Of a stretch of 64,000 bases of DNA, positions 10,483-23,403 are shown piece by piece (positions within the stretch are counted from its first letter, which is position 1; each line of letters starts with the position of its first letter). Location of the stretch: contig OENT01000755.1 in the NCBI GenBank assembly GCA_900239685.1, positions 1-64,000 of the forward strand, given 5' to 3'. Origin of the DNA: Rotaria macrura (lineage: Eukaryota; Rotifera; Eurotatoria; Philodinida; Philodinidae). The notes below the pieces were generated by a model. That model did no database searches. It was not told the origin of the DNA and saw nothing but the letters and a program-made list of their open reading frames with translations. A program made the position numbers and the translations under genes.

Positions 10483-13145
10483 TCAATTTTTTTTCTTCAG
10501 TTGAATTACATCTTTTCGTGTATTATTTGTTTTGATAGAGTGATGTTTCTTTTTTGATTTTTGTTTTTCTTTTCGTAATTTAACTGCTGGTCGTTTTTCA
10601 ATTCGACCTTCTTGTACACCATCAGTAGCATCTTTTTGAATAGATTTTCTTGATTTAAATTTTTCGCTTCGTCTTCGATGGTTTTTCGCAGCTATGATCG
10701 GATTTACACGCTAAATAAAACATTATAGATAGTGTCAATCATTTTTATGATCATCAGTTACTCACTTTAGGTTTCTTTACAGCTGTTTTGATACGTATTT
10801 TGCGATTTCCAACTTTACAATTATCATTCATCCTCAATGCTAATCCAACTGATGCTTCATCCTAGAAATCGATGAATAAATTCATCAACCATACGGTATG
10901 TTGCAAAACATACTTGAAAAAGAACATAGCCAAAACCTTTACCAACACTTGTTGCACTATCACGTACAATACGAACACCTTAACAAACAAAAAATCGTCT
11001 AGTGTTCACAATTGTTGAACAGATTTTTACTTTCAATTTCTCCACATTCTTCAAATGTCTTCCAAATATCGTCGTCAGTAACATCGAAAGGAAGATTTCC
11101 AATGAATATACTTCGTTTATTATCATGCTATTCAATCAAAAATACAAATAAACCTAAACATATTTATCGTGTTTCGAATTACTTTAGCATCTTCATGTTG
11201 TCCATGCGCCACATCAACACGCAAATGATGTTCTTGGTAGAGATGACCATTTCTATAAAACAAAAATAAAAATCCAAATGGTTTTTCATTCAATATACAA
11301 ACTAAAATTAACAACGATATTCGATTGTGAAGTTTTCTAAACGCTTATCTCCGACAAATCTTTGTATCTTATATGACACTGCATAAAGTAGTGATTTAGA
11401 TTCAATTTTTTTAATGAATAAATTGTATGTATGAATGTAGTCGTCTACTTGATCGTTAATAACGACATATCCTACGTATTTCTATATTCAATATATTTTT
11501 CTAGTGCATTGACAGACGACGTTTTGAAGATCTATGAAAAAAATGGTCGATCAAGATAGAAACATAAGATGTAGCATAATGAACTCAATGTATTAGAAAT
11601 CAGGCATAAAGAAAACATTTACTCTAGGTTAGTGTTATTGTGCATACGTCTAGAGAAAAGATTGTAGTTTGTTTTATAGATGAATAATTAATTTGAAAAA
11701 CGTGATTCATCTCTGGAAGTACAGAAATAAAAGCTTCGTTATTTTTTAACATAGAAACATAAGCTATCGGATGAAAAACTTGATGGAAGAAAATAAATCT
11801 ATTGAAACAGTATTTCAAAATTAGATTTTGTTTTAGAAAAAAAACATATTTGCACTCAAAAACTGGATCTCCTTAGACGAACGTATTTTGCGTCAATTTT
11901 GACCAATACGAAAATACGCACTTGACAATTTTAAGTTAGATTAAATCAACCGAACATTGGTTTGAATCGGTATACAACTTACAAACTAGTTGCATTTTCT
12001 GCTTCGACTTCGTCGGCAAATCGAACAAACGCATTGATTGATTTTTGTAATGGATGAAATTCTTTTCTACAAAAAAGAAAATATATGTAAACATAATGAG
12101 AGTAAAGTAATCTACGAATTCACCAACTTGATATATGAGAGACGTTTGCCACGTTTTGGATTTAATGGAATCTAACAAAAAATGTTGTAAAGTACAATGA
12201 AATCATTTTGATGTCGGGTAGTCAATGATAAACAACGAGTTCTTATTACTAGTTTTGTAGCAGTAGAAAAACAAATCAATGCATGTGTTCTGCTCATATC
12301 CAATAGAATATTCATTTCTATTCAAAGCAATCCATTGGAATTTTTAAAACTTATCTTTATTGCCGATGAAGCATTTAACTTTCTCAAGTTTTAGTGCTTG
12401 GAGATTTTTTACTTTAATTTGAATACCCAAGAATTTCTGTAGCCGTATGCTGATTCATACAAAAAATTATGATATTCGAAATATATTTGATTAAAAGATA
12501 AAAAATGTTAATCTTTACTGCACGATGTCAGAGTAAAATCTATGGTTACTTTTCTACTCAACATAATAAAGAATGAACTCCAATTTTCAGAAACGATACT
12601 CAAATGCTCGTAGGGAGAGGAGAATTTCGTTTCAAATGATACCAACAAAATCAGACTTTCGTTCACTTCAATCAATAAAACCTGTTAAACCAAGTTTGAG
12701 TCGACAATCAGAACATGTCATTGACCACCAGAACAAATAGAATACGTACTAGATTTCGAAATCGAACTGATTTGACTGTACCAAATTCTGAAAATAATTT
12801 TTTAAGTTCCTATTTCAATTAGATAACGAAAAACATTAATGAATCCAAACTCATCGATATAGTAGTTACTTTTTGAGTACATCCAATTGGTACATTACCC
12901 ACAAATACTGTTTGAGCATTAGCTACCGACGGATCCTCATCATCGTGTTCTTGTCTAATGAATGAAATAGAATGCGTCTTGTCTTGAATAATATTAAATA
13001 AAAATTCGTCTTACTTAATTTTCTTTTTCGGTGATTCGATTGTTTCATCTGGCACAGATTCATTTTCCGATTCTTCTTTTACTGGAACACTTACTAGTGT
13101 TACTTTCTTTGCATTGTTAAATAAGGCAGATAAATTCGAAGTCAT
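10483..13145 (-). CDS. RBM34: RNA-binding protein 34 (two RRM domains, nucleolar)
   Basis: RRM protein of the RBM34/Nop12 type, expected in the nucleolus and in 60S subunit biogenesis. Ten short exons on the minus strand: 13015-13145, 12870-12954, 12750-12809, 12128-12171, 11983-12066, 11183-11252, 11031-11127, 10914-10978, 10766-10861 and 10483-10710. All junctions keep frame, giving 319 residues. RRM1 starts at TVFVGNVPIG (59-68) and includes LFSEFGTVKSVRFRNLIPL and NAFVRFADE, with the long insertion between strands typical of RBM34. RRM2 has SIFIGNLPFDVTDDDIWKTF (164-183) and GKGFGYVLFQ. The tail (about 244-319) is very basic, with EKFKSRKS and KEKQKSKKKHH, like the nucleolar C-terminus of the human protein. 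No single exon is longer than 230 nt, so the gene is nearly invisible to frame scanning. The splice site after RRM2 and the stop (10483-10485) are clear. Confidence 0.92.
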
Positions 13146-15629
13146 CTAGAATATTTAGAAAGTTACAAATGAATACATGTGTTTCTTACATCGATCGATT
13201 GATCGATGTGCAGCCATCACACAACACGACAAACTACTACTGCCACGCATGGACAGCGAAAGAAAAACTCCTATTCGTGGTGAAATCACCGAATCAGAGA
13301 ATCGAAAGAATTAAAACTCACAGCTTTATGGAGTAAGAATTTTGGATAGTGTCATGCTTAATAACAAAATATCACATCAAACAATGCAATAAATCCTTCA
13401 TTAACGAAAAACTAATCGTTCAAATTATGCCATATTCATGGACGTGCTATATGTAGAAGTTGACATATGGTTCTCGATGAAATACTACTTTCATCTTTTA
13501 TCAATGTGAATTGTATGCTGAGATTTTAACTGATGCGAAACAGACTTGATGTCATCTCGTGTAAGTCTGTGACTATCGGGACAAGTTTACCGGTGTGACC
13601 TCCAGTTTCTGCATGGGAAGGAGCACAAGTAATATTTGTTCTACAGTTCATAATATTAGAATCTTATATTTAAAGAAATTTTTGAGCTCTGCATATTAAA
13701 AATGATAAAGTTTAGAAAGTATTTGTATCTCTCTTTTCTAATACATAACTTGCAATTCGTACTATGTTCTGCAGACTCTATCTATCATGAGTGGACAGTT
13801 CAATAAATGGTAAACAAACATTTTTCTTTCTTGTTTTCATTGACCTGAACGGTACTGGATGTTGTCGCGCATCAGTATGCGGCGCTTAAAAGTGACTACA
13901 TCAGAGAATTTGCAAAAAATTACATAGCTCATAGTTATTGCTTTGAAGCGTATTAGTTCTGTAGGTTTCAACTTGTTAAGATACTTTTCACACACAAGAA
14001 ATCTTAGATGTGGCAAAGACGAATGGTTACAAGTTTATGGATATTGAAGTGATGTGTATATGTGGAATGACTTCACGGCTTCGTTGACATACTTGTTTAG
14101 TTCTAGCTTCCATCTACTATCATCTATTGTCAGTATATGCAGAAGCTATGCAATAGAAGAAGCTGTTTTATCATATTCTTTTTTCCCAAGACAACATCTT
14201 CATTTAATCGCGGAAGAAGTCTTTTTTTTTTCAAAGTTATGCCAATAGCCACATTATCAGTGGATGCTGACAAACCGTTTTTCAACTCCAAAATTTTCAT
14301 TTTCATTATGCAATTAAATAACTTCCGACGGAAGAAAATAAGACGATATCAAACTGACAAGTGCATAATGGTTTCATAAATAAAGATGAATATTTCCAAT
14401 TGTTTCTTCAAGATGGTCTTTACACTGAAAAATCTCTCTGATGACGTCGTAGAGTGAGTGATTCATCGAAATGTGACGAGTGACGATGTGCACAAGATTA
14501 ATGAAGGCTAAAAAAGAGTCGAGAGAAACTAATGATAAAAAATGTAAATAACACCATGATAAAAGTAACACGGGCAAAACACTATTGACACATGACTATC
14601 AAACAATGTATTTTGATAAGCTTCAAACTCTTTAACTGATATATTGTAGAGACATACAATAAATACTTCATTTTCATTATATTATTATGATCATCATATA
14701 TAAGGTTGACTATTAGAAAACAAAAGCAAAATGTCATTTCAAATTTTTAATTGCTTCATGCCGATAACTTCTCGGTATCGGCAGTTTTCTTCTCGCGGAA
14801 AGTTCTTCTCTGGGTTGATCAATGTAATTTTACAAAAAATAAAATCGCTTCATGTATTATATAGAGAATTTCATTCTGTATTAAAGAAAACTAACGAGAG
14901 ACATATTTTGATTTAATGTAGCAAGTCATCTATGCTGCACTTCGTATCTTACGAAAGTGTTGTCCAAAGTATGTCTGTTCATTCGAAATGAAAATATTTT
15001 ATGTTGAGTTAAAATTTATTAAATATAGACACATATTCAATTAAAGGAAAGTATGTTTTTAGTAGAAAATTACTTATCTCATCATGTTCTTTCCATTACC
15101 AAAGAAAAGTTAGGATATGTTATTTGAGTGGTTTCAAGGCGATTGATGGCGAATATTCTATGTCTGATAGGTGTTTGTTTGTCTTCCCCTAAATAAAATC
15201 GATCAATACAAAGGTCTCTCAGATGGCCCCTGACAGCTAGCTGTCATCATAAAATTTAATCAAGCAGATGCGAGGCATCGTGTCAATCATCATCGAGACT
15301 AAATGTATTGAAACAATTTCTTAATAAAAGTTAATCATTATCCGTTAACTCTTTAAATATGTTCTAGTGAGTGATGTACTTTATTAATATCTAATTAGTG
15401 ATTATTAAAAAGAAAAGATGATAATTCGTGACAATAAAATCAAAATGAAAAAGAAAACCAATCCTTTAATTAGTACTTATTAGTTCAGCATACTAAGGAA
15501 AATACAATCAGCCAACATTGTCGATGAATATAATGTAAGAGCAAGAAAAAATGATATAATATCACATATAGTGAGATTCACATGCACAACTACTGGAATG
15601 TGTACTTGTTTTTCCGTGTTTCTATTCAT
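13146..15629. other. Intergenic, no gene seen
   Basis: About 2.5 kb between RBM34 and the SWEET gene. It holds a perfect 16-bp palindrome TGACAGCTAGCTGTCA (about 15230-15245), a CGATCGAT-rich spot near 13195 just upstream of RBM34, and short frames (14054-14379, 14731-14916) with no recognisable product. Confidence 0.4.
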
Positions 15630-17507
15630 TCAAATTCCTCCAAGATTTGTAGCTTTTGGTATGAGACCAGACTGACGTGGATACTTATAGAAAAGTGATA
15701 CTTGAATTAAACCCAATATAGCACCGAGAAAATTCGGTACCTAAAATTTATAAATCCTACATATACTTTTCATGTATGAAATTAAGAAACATACTTGAAC
15801 AAATTTATCATTAATTAAGATACCATAAATAGCCCATTCAATAGGTACAATCAAATTAGCCAAGCATAATGGTAACGAAAGCGATTCTGTGCTTTGTTTT
15901 TGCATAACTTCGCGCTAGAAATAAAGTTCAATTTTAATCATTGTACGTGCTGCATAGTATAAAATGAACCTGAAATATTGAAGGCACTTTTCACCTGCAC
16001 AGTTTTCTTTTCATAAAGTCCAGTGCAAGAGATATTTTGAATGGCACATAACGTATGTAGTTAAGATCTACATAAGTGGATCGATTTTCGATGTCATTTG
16101 CTGTAGTATCAAGAAAAAAGATGTGGCTTCAGCTTTTCATTTCTATACTCAATATTCAAGAACTCTGTCAGAGTTATATCCGTTAGTTGTACGAGTTTTG
16201 TTTATAAGCAGAATACTTTTCTATTCGTTATCAACATTAAAATCAAGTAAACATCAAGCTGGGTAGTTAGGCTTCATATTTACTAGAATACAGGTTGCTT
16301 TATCATGCATTCTTCTTGTCATGTGTTCGTTCGTTATGAGATAGACTAGTCTGAAAATAATACACAATGGCTCACGAAGAAAATACGCTTCGTAATTGAA
16401 AAGTTGACAAATCCAAGATATAGTTTTATCGAACGAGAACTATTCAGGAAAATGATCACTATCAAAATATCTGAGAATTGGTATTGTTATTAATTAGTTT
16501 TCTCGACTTGTAACAGAGATTAAATGAAATTTTCATTGATGAGCCTTAATGTTCTTACTACTGTCGATCTATCAACATCAGATTTCATATCAATTAATAG
16601 TCGATGAAACGTTTAAATTTATAATTTTTGTTCAAATTTGCCGTGGTCGCATTTGCTATTGAATTAACTACTTAACTGTTTTTCAATAATGTTTCATTTG
16701 AAAAGATACTTGAAATATCGTTTAAACTTTTAGATTGAAGAGAAAAAATGTTGTCTCATCACGTTCTAACTCATTAGATTTACAATTGTGATTCGGACTT
16801 GATTTTTAACAGAACATATATGCTATAGAATCAGTGTAGTTGTCAGAGAAAACATGAAGGAAATTAGTATTGTCAAATACGAGAATTTTGTCTACGTACA
16901 AGAGATGCCAATGGTGAGCCAAACATAATCACAGTAGCAACCGATGCAATAAGACCTGCATGAGAAACAGCGGTAACATGATCAGATACCACATATTTAA
17001 TATAACAAAAAACGAATACAAGAAATATAGCTGCTGGTGCGATCAACCGAAAATATGCGTTCTGAATAAGAAAAAAATACTTTATCGAAGAATAATTATT
17101 TCGAGTGTTGTATTTACACGATCAGCCGTATACTGAAAATAAACCAAGGCATAAACGACTTGTAAACAAGCTCCTATAAAATTAACAATAACTAATGTTG
17201 AATTGCCAGCTGTATTGCCATACAAGAACCAAAGAGTACAGCTTGATAATAAATGGAAATTCTCTGTAAAAAGTCGTGATTAACAAAAACGACTTACTTA
17301 ACCACTGTAGCAACAAATGGAAAACCTGATATATCACCCGTTGAACGCATTCGATAAATTCGATTACATATTTGTCTATATCATAAAATCATAGTTCATT
17401 ATATAAGCAAATCGTCAATCTTACACGCCAGTTAAAAATAGTCCAATTGTGCTTATAGTACAAACTTTTTCAGTTAGTGATATTAAACTATCGTTGTTAC
17501 TTGCCAT
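15630..17507 (-). CDS. SWEET: SWEET sugar transporter (SLC50 / MtN3-saliva family)
   Basis: Seven-TM sugar uniporter of the SWEET family, made of two triple-helix MtN3 bundles around a linker helix. Six exons on the minus strand: 17425-17507, 17298-17375, 17118-17241, 16900-17061, 15795-15914 and 15630-15740, giving 225 residues, the usual size. Bundle 1 carries QICNRIYRMRSTGDISGFPF, the family R-x-K/R-STG-D/E-x-S motif, then NCTLWFLYGN and the NFIGACLQVVY helix. Bundle 2 carries FGSPLASLREVMQKQSTESL, with the SPL and QSTESLS-LPLCLAN motif, then VPNFLGAILGLIQVSLFYKYP. The acceptor before exon 3 was chosen at TATCAAG because it restores the family spacing between FPFV and the tryptophan; an upstream AG breaks the frame. 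Intron 4 (15915-16899) is 985 nt, much longer than the rest. It sits 258 bp downstream of the GATE-16 gene, same strand. Confidence 0.92.
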
Positions 17508-17765
17508 TGCTAGCGTTTGTCACAGTAGATACTATTTCTAGAAGAACAAATACTCTCATGTCTAGATTTTCCGTGCATAGATACATTTGTTTTAGAATAA
17601 TTAAAGGTTTCTTATATGATAGTTTGAATCAGTACACATACATTTACATAAGAAAGAAAAGGGAAAAATGCGTAAATATACAAAACGAAATGTTCTTGGT
17701 TAAAAAAAGAAAAGAAAAGAAAAACGTCATTATTCATCTAATGCATAATTCGGGACTTTGGGTTT

Positions 17766-18323
17766 TTAACCAAATGTATTTTCACCACCGTATGCAATGT
17801 ATAAAAAGCTATCTTCGTCTTTGAATTCAGTATAAATTTCCCCCATCGTAGCACTAAATAATAATATAGATTAAATATGAGTTGAACTTAATATTATTTT
17901 TTTAAAATTTCTATATATACCTTGATACAGGGATTGTTTTATTGACAAAAAGAAAGATAGCTTTCTCAGGTGCCAATTGAATTCGTTTACGAATAATCCA
18001 CATAAATTGTGCTACTGTAATATCGTTTGGTACCAGAAACTTACGTTTATCAATGTCAGGTATTTGAGATCGAGGTACGCGTTCAACAACAACCTAAATC
18101 ATAACATAGTTTTTACGTATTGAATGTTTAAAAAAAGAAATGCGATTTTTCTCTTTCGATTACTGGAATTCGTTCAGGATATTTAACCCGAATTTTTTCC
18201 GCTTCTTGTTTGCGTGTTTCTATAAATTGTATATAATAGATATATTTATATATAAGTGTAACGATTATCGAAATAAATAGATATCATACCAATAGGTGTT
18301 TCTTCTTTGAATCGAAATTTCAT
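17766..18323 (-). CDS. GABARAPL2: GATE-16/GABARAPL2 (Atg8 family), C-terminal glycine pre-exposed
   Basis: Ubiquitin-like Atg8 protein that is conjugated to phosphatidylethanolamine for autophagosome formation and Golgi/endosome traffic. Four exons on the minus strand: 18290-18323, 18164-18219, 17921-18093 and 17766-17853, giving 116 residues. It begins [11 protein letters not shown] and continues with [40 protein letters not shown] and [18 protein letters not shown], matching the GATE-16 branch more than GABARAP or LC3. It ends ...[12 protein letters not shown] and then TAA. Mammalian GATE-16 has one more residue (Phe) after this glycine that ATG4 removes; here there is none, so the nascent protein should be ready for ATG7. 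The usual hydrophobic pockets for LIR motifs are kept. It lies 258 bp upstream of the SWEET gene. Confidence 0.95.
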
Positions 18324-19204
18324 CTTTTTTATTTATGTAGTTTTGGAGTAAAAATTACAAAGAAACAGTTTGCTCTCCAATGAAGTTCACAGCTAAAAAT
18401 GACGAAGGTAATCTGGAAAGAAAAACATAAATAATCAATGAATCATTTTGGCTGACTAACAGAAATAAACGACGGAAAATTATAATTAAATCATATGTCG
18501 TCATGCTTTTGTCTGACTTTGATTCAATCTCATTTCGCTACATAGGTTTGTTTTATTCACTAGTCAAATTAAAGATCGAAAGAGAAGAAGACAAAAACAA
18601 AAAGAGGAATATCACATGATAAGCATAGCATACATGGATAGATATATAGTTTTGTTCTATTGGACGACGAATCAAAATCACGGCTGATGATTACAACTGA
18701 ATCATAGGTATATTACTCAACGAACGAACAATTCAGAATAAATTTAAAAACATATGATTGAATACTTTTGACGTAAAAAAGTTAAAAAGTCCAGGAGACT
18801 AATCAAAAACATCAATTATGCCAATCTATGTCTTCGATACGATGTACATTCAATAGATGTCGTTTTTTTCACAAGTAAAAAGTATATAAAACTTGCTCAT
18901 TCTAACACACACATATTGTTATAGCAACTATCAAATGTTCTGATGAAATATATTTGCAGAGCATTGAATAACGATTTCAAAACATTTAGTAACTAGAGCA
19001 TCAGCTAAAAGATCATTTTCATCAACTCATACACAACTCTCAAAGAAATAATAATTTTCATTACAACAGATGTAATTACTGAGAAAATTTCAATCGAAAA
19101 AAAAATACAGAACATCAATATCGATATGATTTTACAAGTTAGTGAGACGCAACATTTATTTAATTAAGTTTTAAATAAATTCGAACAGCACATTTTCTTT
19201 TTTT
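18324..19204. other. Intergenic, no gene seen
   Basis: About 0.9 kb between the start of GATE-16 and the stop of the oxygenase gene, AT-rich, with no coding signal. It should contain the GATE-16 promoter near 18324-18420. Confidence 0.4.
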
Positions 19205-19949
19205 TCATGAAAGAAAATCATTTTTGTTTTCTGGTCGATACATAACATCAGTGCGAACAGTATACTTTCGACCTTTTCTCAACAAGGAACCTTCATGATA
19301 AATTCGATGTTCGAATATAAGTACCATTCCTGTACGTGGTTTACATGGAAAACTTTTCGTCAAATCGGAATAATGAAGAAATGTTGTTTCTCCACCATCG
19401 TACTGCTCATTCAAATATAATTGAACTGTCTAATAAAATATATGTAGAAAATTTTTAAAAAAATTTGAATTAACTAACAATGAAACTTTTTTCGCCAGAT
19501 CCATCAGGACGTTGGTATACACCATCTATTCATAGAAGAAAGGAATGAAATAAAAACGTCAAGTCGAAAAAAAATATAGTCCTACCCATATGTGCCTTGA
19601 AGACTTGTCCCGGATCATAACGAAGAAAACGAAGACGTTCATTAAGTCCAACTAGTTTATAATTTTTTTCTTCCTGTGGTAAATATGGTTGAATACGTTC
19701 AAATAATACATGAGCCATGTCAACATCATCAATAATGCATCGATCATTATTACGTACATCAGTCATTAAAACTTGACCCAAACCAACATTGACCAGTGCT
19801 TGTGAATAACCTCGTTCTTCTGATAATTTAATCCATTTAGCACATTCTTCTGATGTAAAAACATTTAATAAGATAAATGCCAATTTTCCAGAATCCTCCT
19901 TGTTCGGCAAAGGCACATCAAGCTTCTCAATATTCTTCGATACTGACAT
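19205..19949 (-). CDS. 2-oxoglutarate/Fe(II) dioxygenase (prolyl-4-hydroxylase-like)
   Basis: Predicted hydroxylase using Fe(II) and 2-oxoglutarate; the substrate cannot be told. Three exons on the minus strand: 19586-19949, 19479-19525 and 19205-19429, giving 211 residues. The double-stranded beta-helix shows the iron triad His120-x-Asp122 (FKAHMD, the Asp codon completed across the first intron) and distal His182 (FEHRIYHEGS), with Lys192 (RKYTVRTDVMY) as the likely 2-oxoglutarate ligand. RFLRYDPGQVFKAH, VQLYLNE and DGGET are typical landmarks of the P4Hc/2OG-FeII_Oxy family. No signal peptide is seen, so it should be cytosolic or nuclear, unlike collagen prolyl hydroxylases. The continuous frame past HMG reads into the intron and is false. 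Confidence 0.88.
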
Positions 19950-22900
19950 TCCTATAAAGATACTGATTTAATAAGACCTGTCAATGATGATTTTATATAG
20001 AGATATAAGTTGCTCAATATTTGAAGCACTATTACCATGGTTTTTACATAATGTAAAATTTTCTTTTGCGTTAGTCAGTCTTGAGTCATCATCTCGTACA
20101 ATGAAAAACACAAAAAATTCTTTCTTCAACTTATATCTCAGTTATCGAACTGACTTCGGTGTCAACAGAAACAACAAAAACTAATTCCATATCATTGTGA
20201 ATCACTCACAAGTCGTAAAATTACAAACACTCAACCATACTCCATTCTCTTGACTTAATTCATTATCGACTGTTTATAAGCACGTTCTAACACTTCAGGA
20301 CTCTTCGAAATAGAAAATCATATTAAAAAGAGACATTTAAGTGCTTCACTACAACGAAATCAAACAAAATAGTAGTTCCTATCTCCAGTTTTAATTTTTG
20401 GCATTTCAAATTTCTCTAGAAGACAATGTTGAAGCTTCACCTTGTTTTAATAAAAACCCACGAATATCTAAAACAAATCAGTATTCATTAGAGTTTTTAC
20501 ATGAACACATAGTCAGAGCAATTTTTTCATTTCATAATTTGCAAAAATAAATTTTACAAACAAATCGGTCATACATCAAATAGTCTCTTCGAATGGATAC
20601 TGACTATTCGATTGAGAAAAATCTTGTCATTATGTAGAAATTCGATAGAATTTTCTTTTCTTTTTCAATGAAAAAAATGTTATGTTTTTAATTTTTTTAC
20701 AAATGGCTAGGTGGCGTTAAATTCAAAAAAATCTACATTCTTCCAAGAATCGTTACGCTCTATGAACTTATGTTCCAGAGACGCCTGCTTTTCATTCGTC
20801 ATTTTCAAATGGATATTGTTTTCTAGAAGACATTTAAAATGATTTCGTTTTTCACAACAATTTACATGTTGACATATAGAATTAGAAGGAATTTGATGTT
20901 AATCTTCGACGAATCAATGCCTCTCGCCATCTATGAATTGAAGCAATCTACTCAAATTATGTAGTTCATGAGTTAATTCGAGTTATTGATCATAGGGAAA
21001 TAAAAACTGTCAGATCATTCAAGATGAAACGATGACTTAAATTCATTGTAGACTATAATGATGCATATTGAACACATGAGAGACAGTATAATGTGCAGTG
21101 TGAGTGTTTGATAGAGTTTCTATGAGATATCTTTTGAATAGACTGGTTTTTATTATTGATTGAACTTTGAACTTTTATCAATAAGAATTGTTCGATTGAT
21201 TGAACACTCCATTGAAATTAGGTTCTCTAACAACAAATACTTAGTTAATTGGCATTTCGAAATTCTCAATAGTTCCGTATAGAATTTGTTGGACTCCATC
21301 AGAATCTAATACTGATATTCTATATTCGGAGTTGAGTGAATATTCAAAAATATTTTTTCTTAGTACATTTCATAATATGAATCGATCTGAAACTTTTAGT
21401 CCGTATATAATTCGGAATATTATAGAAGTATGACATGTTAATAAAAATATGATATTACAAAAAAATTACTCTTGTTAATATGAAACTAATCAATGCATGA
21501 ATAAATATGAAGATGAACAATATAATTATGTTCATAACATAGTACTTCGATTGTATGTCATCAAGTGTAAAATTTTAATAATAAGCTTTGAAGTAGTTTT
21601 TCGCTCATTTCATACTGTGTGCTTACGGATCTTAACAGTTAAAAACAACAATAAATTAGGAAATCAACACCATAGTATTGATTATTTGAGATCCTATAAC
21701 TATGATTGTAACACACTGCATAATGAAGTATGACCGACCGAAGTAAATAAATCAATAATGTGTTCTGTTTTTAGAACATAATTTATGATTTATTCGTATA
21801 AAAAAGAAATAATTTCTTCTACTTAGTTTTCCATTTGTTCATATGTTACCTTGATTATGTATAAATGAAAATTTATCTATTCCAATATCAATCGACGAAG
21901 AATTCTTTGACTTAATAATAACATAATATTGCATGAATAATTAATGAAAATAAAGTGTCACATATGGAAAAAATTTTATTATTGATTTAGGTTAACAGAA
22001 TTGATATTATAACATGTTGTTTTTTTCTATGATAAACTATTTTTGTTTTCATTTGACTTTATGCTTTGAGTTCTCTTGTTTCAAACTATTATTTATTTAT
22101 TTGAACGTGTTAATTGACGTAAAGTATGACGTCATGAATACTAGTTAAATTAATTCGATTTCTATGCGTCATTGTTATAAAACAAAAAATAAATCATTCT
22201 CTTTGATTATGAATTTGAACTGAGAGTTCCTCTTCGATATTTACAAAATTGTTTAATGATAAAATTTTCTTTTTAAATTTGTAATAATAGTGTGTTTTTC
22301 TCGAAAAGATATTTCTTTTCTTGCATTTAGTTTTATCAATATTTTATCGTAGTTGTTCGATTCGGTTAATAATAGAAAAAATCTTGTCCTTGTTTATTTC
22401 CTGTTCGAAATAATAAACTTCGTCCTTTGAATATGATAACAAACTCTAATTACTGACTCTATAAATTTAATATAAACATTTGTAATTCACGCAATATACA
22501 TTTCATGATCATTGATTTCGTTTTCTTTGTGATTGATAATTATATGATCTGAAATTCTTCGAACTATAAATGTCAGCTTATTAACATGCATTATTTGACA
22601 AAAAATAGAAATTATAGATGTAGAAAGGATTAGACAACATTCATCAATGAAGACGAAGTCATTCAGGGATTGAAAAGAGAATTAGATTGCAAGGACGTAT
22701 TTCGTCTGATGATAGTTTATGACAAACAACATAAAAATCATTCAATACGAAGAATAAGAAATTATTTTTCGAATTACAATAGCCATCTTCATTACGGTCA
22801 TTGTCTTGTATTGACTAACTATTCAATACATAATTATAATAAAACTGATTCTCTCTTATGTAGATGTTGCTTTCATGACATAGAATTATGAAAATCTTTA

Positions 22901-23403
22901 TCGAACTAAATACTATCAATGCTTTTCTCAGAATTACTCAGTAGACAATAACAGAGTTAAATAAATTCAAAGATAGTGCCACTAATAATTGTAAATGGCA
23001 TGACAAATAATTGAAAGACAAAAATAAACTAATAGCATATAGTATTAATAAAAGATTTTATTCTATCTTTATTAATCATACTTTTTCAATTTTAATAATA
23101 ACATTATTCGTGTATTCATGATTTTCGTCAGATTATCTCAACAAAAAAAACAAGAGTATTAAGTAGTCTTCTTTTTTTTTTTCTTTTTATATATTCTTCT
23201 CTGCTCAGTTGTCGATTTTGAATTGATCAACAATAAACAATGCATAATTTCATTTTGTATGAAGGCCAAAGAAAAAAAAAAAAAAGTAATAGATAGATTT
23301 ATATATATATATATATATAAACAAACACCAACAGACATACAACAATGGATATATAATAATAAAAGAACGAAAGAAACGACCGAGAGAAAAAGAATACGAC
23401 GAT
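19950..23403. other. Intergenic, no gene seen
   Basis: About 3.4 kb of strongly AT-rich DNA between the oxygenase and the first GPCR. Frames such as 21497-21733 and 22670-22891 have no recognisable motif. Near 23270-23320 there is an A run followed by a short TA microsatellite (23300-23319). Confidence 0.4.

Noticed and set aside
11012..11314. Frames on both strands at 11.0-11.3 kb
   Set aside because: They are shadows or intron read-through of RBM34 exons 6 and 7.
17477..17824. 115-codon + strand frame between SWEET and GATE-16
   Set aside because: Overlaps the first exon of SWEET and the last exon of GATE-16 in antisense; no motif.
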